The notes beneath the pieces are model-generated. The model was not told where the DNA came from. It made no database searches and saw only the letters and a list, made by a program, of their open reading frames with translations. This document shows positions 59,588-64,000 of a DNA stretch of 64,000 nt, in pieces (position 1 is the first letter of the stretch; every line of letters starts with the position of its first letter). The position numbers and the translations under genes are program-made. Source of the DNA: Nymphaea colorata (lineage: Eukaryota > Streptophyta > Magnoliopsida > Nymphaeales > Nymphaeaceae); assembly GCF_008831285.2 (NCBI RefSeq), contig NC_045138.2, positions 6,973,205-7,037,204 of the forward strand. Reading direction: 5' to 3'.

Positions 59588-60616
59588 GACAAGCTAACGA
59601 AAGCCTTGTATGGCTTAAAGCAAGTCCTCCAACCTTAGAATATGAAATTTGATACCTGTTTCATACAAAAATGGATTTCAAAATGGTCAAAGCGAACCAT
59701 CTTTGTATGTGAAGAAAGACAGTCAAGAAAATTTTGTTGGTTGAGAAATTCAACAGAGCTATGATGAAAGAATATGTGATGATGACCTCGACATCATGAA
59801 ATATTTTTTGGTAATTCAAGTTAAACAGATAAATGTTGAAAATTTTCATTTCTCAAGAAAAATATATTGATGACTTGTTAAAGAGGTCATACATGCCAAA
59901 GTGCCAGCCAGTGAATACGCTAATGGCAATAAATGAAAAGTTCTCCAAAAAAGATGATGGAAAAAAAGTTGACGCTTCGAGGTATCACAGCTTAATACAA
60001 TGTTTGATTTATGTCACAAATACAATGGCTAATATTATGAACGCAGTGAGTATCATCTCCAGATTTATGAATGAGATTTAAAATACTTCATCTTACATAA
60101 GAGAATCTTAAAGTATCTCCAAGGCACAAAGAAGTTGGGAACTAAATATATTACTAAAAATCATTTTACTTTGCTTGGTTTTAATAACAGTGATTGGGCA
60201 CGTTCTGTTGATGATAGAAAAAAACACTTCAAGTTCTGTGTCTTGCTTGAAAACAAAGGTATTTTTGTGGTCTTCTATAGAGCAAAATACTATTGCATTA
60301 TCATCCACCACGGCAGAGTACATAACAGTTGCTACTGCAGCATGTGACGTAGCTAGTTTCACTAAGAAGAGCAACTGGAGATTTTCAATATAAACAAGGA
60401 AATTCAACCATTATCTAATGTGAAAAAAAAATCCGCAACTGTTACGACAAAAATCCGGTTTTTCATGTACGTTCAAAGCATATTGAACTTCGTCGTCACT
60501 CCATCAAAGAGTTAGTTGAAAATGGAAAGATTGTGATAGAATTCATCCCAAGCAAAGACCAAATTGTAGATATGTTTACAAAACCATTTCCAACAGAAAA
60601 ATTTGAACAACTCTAG
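59588..60616 (+). pseudogene. Ty1/copia retrotransposon remnant (end of RT, RNase H)
   Basis: A broken polyprotein tail. KLTKALYGLKQ (end of the reverse transcriptase palm) is followed by stops and shifts. Then come ISQEKYIDDLLKRSYMPKCQ, INEKFSKKDDGKKVDASRYH, SLIQCLIYVTNTMANIMNAV, SDWARSVDDRKKHF, NTIALSSTTAEYITVATAAC, RSKHIELRRH-like residues and IVDMFTKPFPTEKFEQL. The order matches the RT thumb and RNase H of plant copia elements. Several frameshifts and stops (for example after RFMNEI near 60,079) show it is dead. No gag, protease or integrase is found upstream. Confidence 0.85.
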
Positions 60617-60641
60617 ACTTCGTTGAGAATTTCAAATTAAA

Positions 60642-61090
60642 TGGGGGTGTTAAAAACTAATTTGTAATTCCAAATGGATTCAAAATGTTGAGATCCATAT
60701 CCAAAAAAAGGGAGGGTGCATACGGTGGATACTGAAAGCTCTTGATTTTCCAAAAAAAATCTTGAAAGTTGAACATGCTTAAGAAGATGAAATTGTAATC
60801 TCTTAAGCACGTCTCGGATATAATGAAAGCAATTAAGATGTTTAGAAATTCTTCCCAACTAAGTTTACATAAAAACACAAACACTTGATTGAGGTAATGA
60901 GAAAAAAAGAGTGCAACATAAAAATAGAAATATCTCATTCCTACCTGCCTCCGTGTATGAATTTCGTGCACCACTTTAAATATGACAAAAAAAAAACCCA
61001 TAATTAACACAAAAATAAACTTTTTTGTAAGGATAAAAACAGAAACTGCAAAAAGAAGCTTTAAGGATTTGATAAAAGTAAAATTTGTCA
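60642..61090 (+). repeat. Probable 3' LTR of the copia remnant, starting at the polypurine tract
   Basis: Directly after the RNase H stop comes the polypurine tract AAATGGGGG, and then TGTTAAAAACTAA, the TG start expected of a copia LTR, at 60,648. The right edge is not clear (no CA end could be fixed); the limit given is approximate. No matching 5' LTR is present in the window. Confidence 0.5.
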
Positions 61091-61144
61091 TATCATCATG
61101 ACCGATATACCCTTTAGACAGTAAAAAAATGTTTTTGTTTTTTA

Positions 61145-61555
61145 CTTGACTTATAGCGTTATCTCATTATCTCATAAATATTTAATTATGTCATAAACAT
61201 TATCTCATATTTATGTTAAGTGTTAACTCATACATTCATTATTTCCTTATCTCATAAATATTTTATTATCTCATAAATATTATCTCATATTTATATTAAG
61301 CGTTATCTCATATATTTGTCTATTATCTCATTATCTCCTAAACATGATCTCATATTTATATTTAGCGTTATCTCATATATTCGTCTTTTATATCATTATC
61401 TCATAAATGTTTTGATTTCTCATAAATATTATCGCATACTCATGTTTCACATTATCTCATATATTTTTCCTCTTGTTATCTCATTATCTCATAAACCTTT
61501 TATTATCTTAGACATACTATCTCATATTTATTTGTTATCTCATGCATATGCAATA
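61145..61555. repeat. Tandem array of TTATCTCATAAATATT-like units
   Basis: About 0.4 kb in which TTATCTCATAAATATT, ATCTCATATTTAT and GCGTTATCTCATATAT recur more than ten times. The TAAGYGTTATCTCATA landmark returns at spacings of about 80, 65 and 84 bp, so a higher-order unit of roughly 65-85 bp is built from 13-16 bp sub-units. It is non-coding and strongly AT-rich. Confidence 0.8.
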
Positions 61556-61659
61556 TTTGTGCATAAAATAAAATGTACATATATTGATAGTATGGTACAT
61601 ATCCAGTGTACGTTCATTACATAAATGGAGTGGCTTACATAACTCTCACCGATTTCTCC

Positions 61660-62035
61660 CACCCTAGTTTTTTCTCTCTCTCTTCTTCATCTTCAAAAAA
61701 GGTCCATTTAACTTCTTGTTCGTCTTGTTGTCGCATGCCATTCTCAAGTATCCTTGCATGAAGATTTTGCTTTTTACTCTTCCACTCAGTTGGCTGCTGA
61801 TCTTGAATCTGCCATGGTCGCCTGCCCACATGTTGTACTGCAGCCTGTCTTCGGCTGGGAGGGAACCGAAGGATGCTGTGATCGAACACTTGGAAGACTC
61901 CACACTCATCGCAGGCATTTATGATCCTTTGCGAAGCCGATGAGCGGCGCTGCCAAAGTTGTGGCCACTGGCCAGCCAAATGGGCAAGAGAGATGAGGGG
62001 GATGTCGTACACTGAACTGTTGCCGACCACCTTGG
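61660..62035 (-). pseudogene. 2-oxoglutarate/Fe(II) dioxygenase N-terminal fragment, broken
   Basis: On the minus strand one frame reads VYDIPLISLAHLAG, then RIINACDECGVFQVFDHSI, matching the start of plant 2OG dioxygenases (IPxIDL ... CxExGFFQVxNHG). The next part, FGSLPAEDRLQYNMWAGDHG then RFKISSQLSG, is in another frame and resembles the FFxLPxExKL...RxSxSF block of DMR6-like enzymes. Between them about 15-20 residues seem lost. The catalytic HxD...H motif and the rest of the jelly roll are missing. The fragment adjoins a CTCGAGCTCGACTCG-family repeat, so it may have been moved or truncated by transposition. Confidence 0.55.
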
Positions 62036-62245
62036 TAGGGCTGTGCATGAGCAAGTTCGAGCAGAGTTGAGCCAGCTCAAACTTGACTCGAGTGTCTAGA
62101 AAGAAACTCGAACTCGGTTTGAGCTCCAGTCGAGTCCGATTTCATTAGCTCGAGCTCGATTGGACTTGACTTTTTAAAACTTGAACAGCTTGATTAAGCT
62201 TGAGCCGAAGATTGGCTTGAGCCGAGCGAGCCAAGCAATTCATTA
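62036..62245. mobile_element. CTCGAGCTCGACTCG-family element (truncated copy 4)
   Basis: Begins TAGGGCTGTGCATGAGC, continues GAGCTCGAGCTCG-like and TTGAGCCGAGCGAGCC words and fades into a T-run near 62,247-62,260. The right inverted end is not seen. Confidence 0.5.
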
Positions 62246-62260
62246 ATTTTTTTTTTTTTA

Positions 62261-63109
62261 AAAAAGAGGTGGAATATAGATATGAAGACGACAACCTTGG
62301 GCTGCTGGTCTTGGTTGTGGACCTGGTTGACTGATGGGTCTGAGTCTTAGGGCCTTAGTTTACATCAAGACCTTAGTAAGAGTATGGTACACTTTTTAAA
62401 TTGAGGGCAGCCAATTCCACCCCTATGTCTCTCTCTCTCTCTCTCAATTAACAACCCAATAATGCACCTCCCTCCCCCCTTGTTGGGAACCTGAGCTAGG
62501 TCGAGTCGAGACTTGGGTGGAATATGATATACCTTTCAAGTTGAGCATTGGGATCTCTTCTTTTACGATCAAAGAAAATAGCGGGAATCAAACAAGTAGC
62601 ATGTCTTCTACATGCCCACCTGCCCAACCAGCAGCTATAATACGCCCCTTGTGACAAGGTACGTGGGCAACTTAGAAAATTACTTTTTATTTATGTTTTT
62701 ATTTTTTGCTTTAACATTGTTGATAGTTTAAAGAAAAAAAAACATCTTTCACAATTTTCTTAGTAAAAGATGTCATAAAAGTTTAAGTGTGGCATAACTT
62801 CATAATGAAGACGTTAAAGGCTTTCAATTGATATGAAGTCCACCTTAATTCAGTCACACAATTGAGGACTTTGAATTTAAGATTTTGAATAACAAAATTC
62901 CCCATTAGGCCTCAAATTCGTGAAATATATATTTCAAGTCAGAAAGGAGGCTAAAAAATAATTAACACGGGTAGATAGGCCCATCTCCCTTCAGCTTTGC
63001 ATGAGAAAGAAGCTACTTCTTTTTTTTTTTTTTTTCTCTCAAAGTACCCCTCCATACTCCAATTCTGTCTCCCTTTTTCTCTTCTCCCCTAAGTCCCTCT
63101 TCTCTTTTG
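62261..63109. other. Intergenic, no gene seen
   Basis: AT-rich with a CT run near 62,428-62,446 and a T-run near 63,018-63,035. No supportable feature. Confidence 0.5.
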
Positions 63110-63560
63110 TAGGGATGTCAATGGAATGGACTCGAATCTGATATGCTTTTAATTGTTTCTCCTTTTGCAGATATTCATATCTTCGAATTCAGATTCAAAG
63201 ACAAACAAAAAAAAATCATATCTAAATCCGAAATCCAATTTTACATTCCAAATCTGATCTGAATCTGATTTTTTATTCATATTTGAATATGAGTCCACAT
63301 TTTGAACCGAATTTGAGCTATTTTCAAAATTGAAGAGCATTGAATATAGGATATTTATTTGAAATTAAATCCAATCTGAATTCAAATCTGACCAGATATT
63401 TATGTATATCTGAACCCAAATTTGAATCCCATCGAATATCATTTTCTCAATCTAAATCCGATCTGATTTCATAATTGGATATTAAAATTTTTTATATATC
63501 TAATTTTTTATAACAGATCGGTTGGACATCGGATTCAAATTGAATATATTGGCATCCTTA
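63110..63560. mobile_element. MITE-like repeat, ATCCGAAT family (copy 4, best-preserved ends)
   Basis: Starts TAGGGATGTCAATGG and ends ATTGGCATCCTTA, imperfect inverted repeats, which defines the ends of this family. The interior is made of AATCTGATCTGAATC, ATTTGAATCCCATCG and similar words. The flanks CTCTTTTG and CTTTTCTT are not a clear duplication. Confidence 0.55.
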
Positions 63561-63941
63561 CTTTTCTTATATTTTCAAACACTCATTTCATTAGAAGAAC
63601 TTGGAAACGAAGCCGGCAATATTCAATATTCCCTTCTGCTAGACAGGTCATATGTATATAGAGAGCCATTAGATTTTGCATATAAAAGTTTCCAAATTTG
63701 TCAGTTTGGTCTTTTTGAAAAAATAAGAGTTGAACCCGATAAGAAATTTTCAAAAATTTTATACAATATGTCACATGAATATTCGGCACCCCACCAGAAA
63801 AAAAATGTTTAATATATAAATTTAGAGAATGAAATAATTATATTCAGTAGAATCGACCATACCATTCTTGGTGAACATTTTACTACTGCCAAATCTTTTG
63901 CCAGCTGGCTTGTAAGTTCATGAAACATCACTTACACTTTT

Positions 63942-64000
63942 AAGCTTGGGCATTGGGTTGGGTACCGGACAAGTCGCCGTACCAGAGTAGGCTCAACTAA
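63942..64000. mobile_element. Start of a GCCCGGCC-family MITE cut by the window end
   Basis: TAAGCTTGGGCATTGGGTTG at about 63,942 matches the left end of the elements at 6,955, 8,091 and 59,141. The remainder lies outside the window. Confidence 0.4.

Noticed and set aside
59588-61090. Complete, active Ty1/copia element
   Set aside because: Only the RT end and RNase H are present, with several stops and frameshifts. There is no gag, integrase or 5' LTR.

Overview
The window is nuclear DNA from a flowering plant. It has long AT-rich intergenic stretches, multi-exon genes with GT-AG introns, a nuclear tRNA, many small inverted-repeat transposons and an inserted piece of plastid genome. One marker points to an early-diverging lineage. 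The PISTILLATA-type MADS-box gene has a 42-bp fifth exon, and I recall that length being reported for Amborella and water lilies, while most other angiosperms have 30 bp. A water lily (Nymphaeales) is my best guess, but it is an inference.

Layout. 1-14,390 is intergenic apart from a tRNA-Pro(CGG) gene at 464-535 (minus); it holds MITE-like elements of several families, AT microsatellites and decayed coding-like scraps. 14,813-38,282 (plus) is the largest gene, an ASHH2/SDG8/EFS-type histone H3K36 methyltransferase. I could assemble 17 coding exons, all in phase, giving 2,362 residues with CW, AWS, SET and post-SET domains. Its long introns hold MITEs and tandem repeats. 40,448-42,115 (minus) is a single-exon E-class pentatricopeptide repeat gene convergent with ASHH2. 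About 43,860 to at least 49,807 is a plastid insertion (NUPT) running petA(3' end)-psbJ-psbL-psbF-psbE-petL-petG-trnW-trnP-psaJ-rpl33-rps18 in plastid order. psbE, rpl33, rps18 and trnW are damaged and psaJ carries an in-frame deletion; psbJ, psbL, psbF, petL and petG keep open frames. 51,738-53,575 (minus) is the PISTILLATA/GLOBOSA gene with seven coding exons of 188-67-62-100-42-45-150 bp. 53,576-64,000 is repeat-rich: a hAT MITE with a perfect 8-bp target duplication, a dead Ty1/copia tail, a tandem TTATCTCATAAATATT-like array, a diverged 284-bp duplication and a broken 2-oxoglutarate dioxygenase fragment.

How the genes relate. The three intact nuclear protein genes are not an operon or cluster; each is an independent nuclear locus. 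ASHH2 acts on chromatin in the nucleus, the PPR protein probably edits or processes organelle RNA, and PI specifies petal and stamen identity. I found no convincing novel multi-gene system. The most unusual items are a 90-bp tandem duplication that copies the PI exon-2 splice acceptor together with 23 bp of the exon, a plastid tRNA-Trp copy whose anticodon has become CTA, and several MITE insertions whose ends and target duplications can be read directly.
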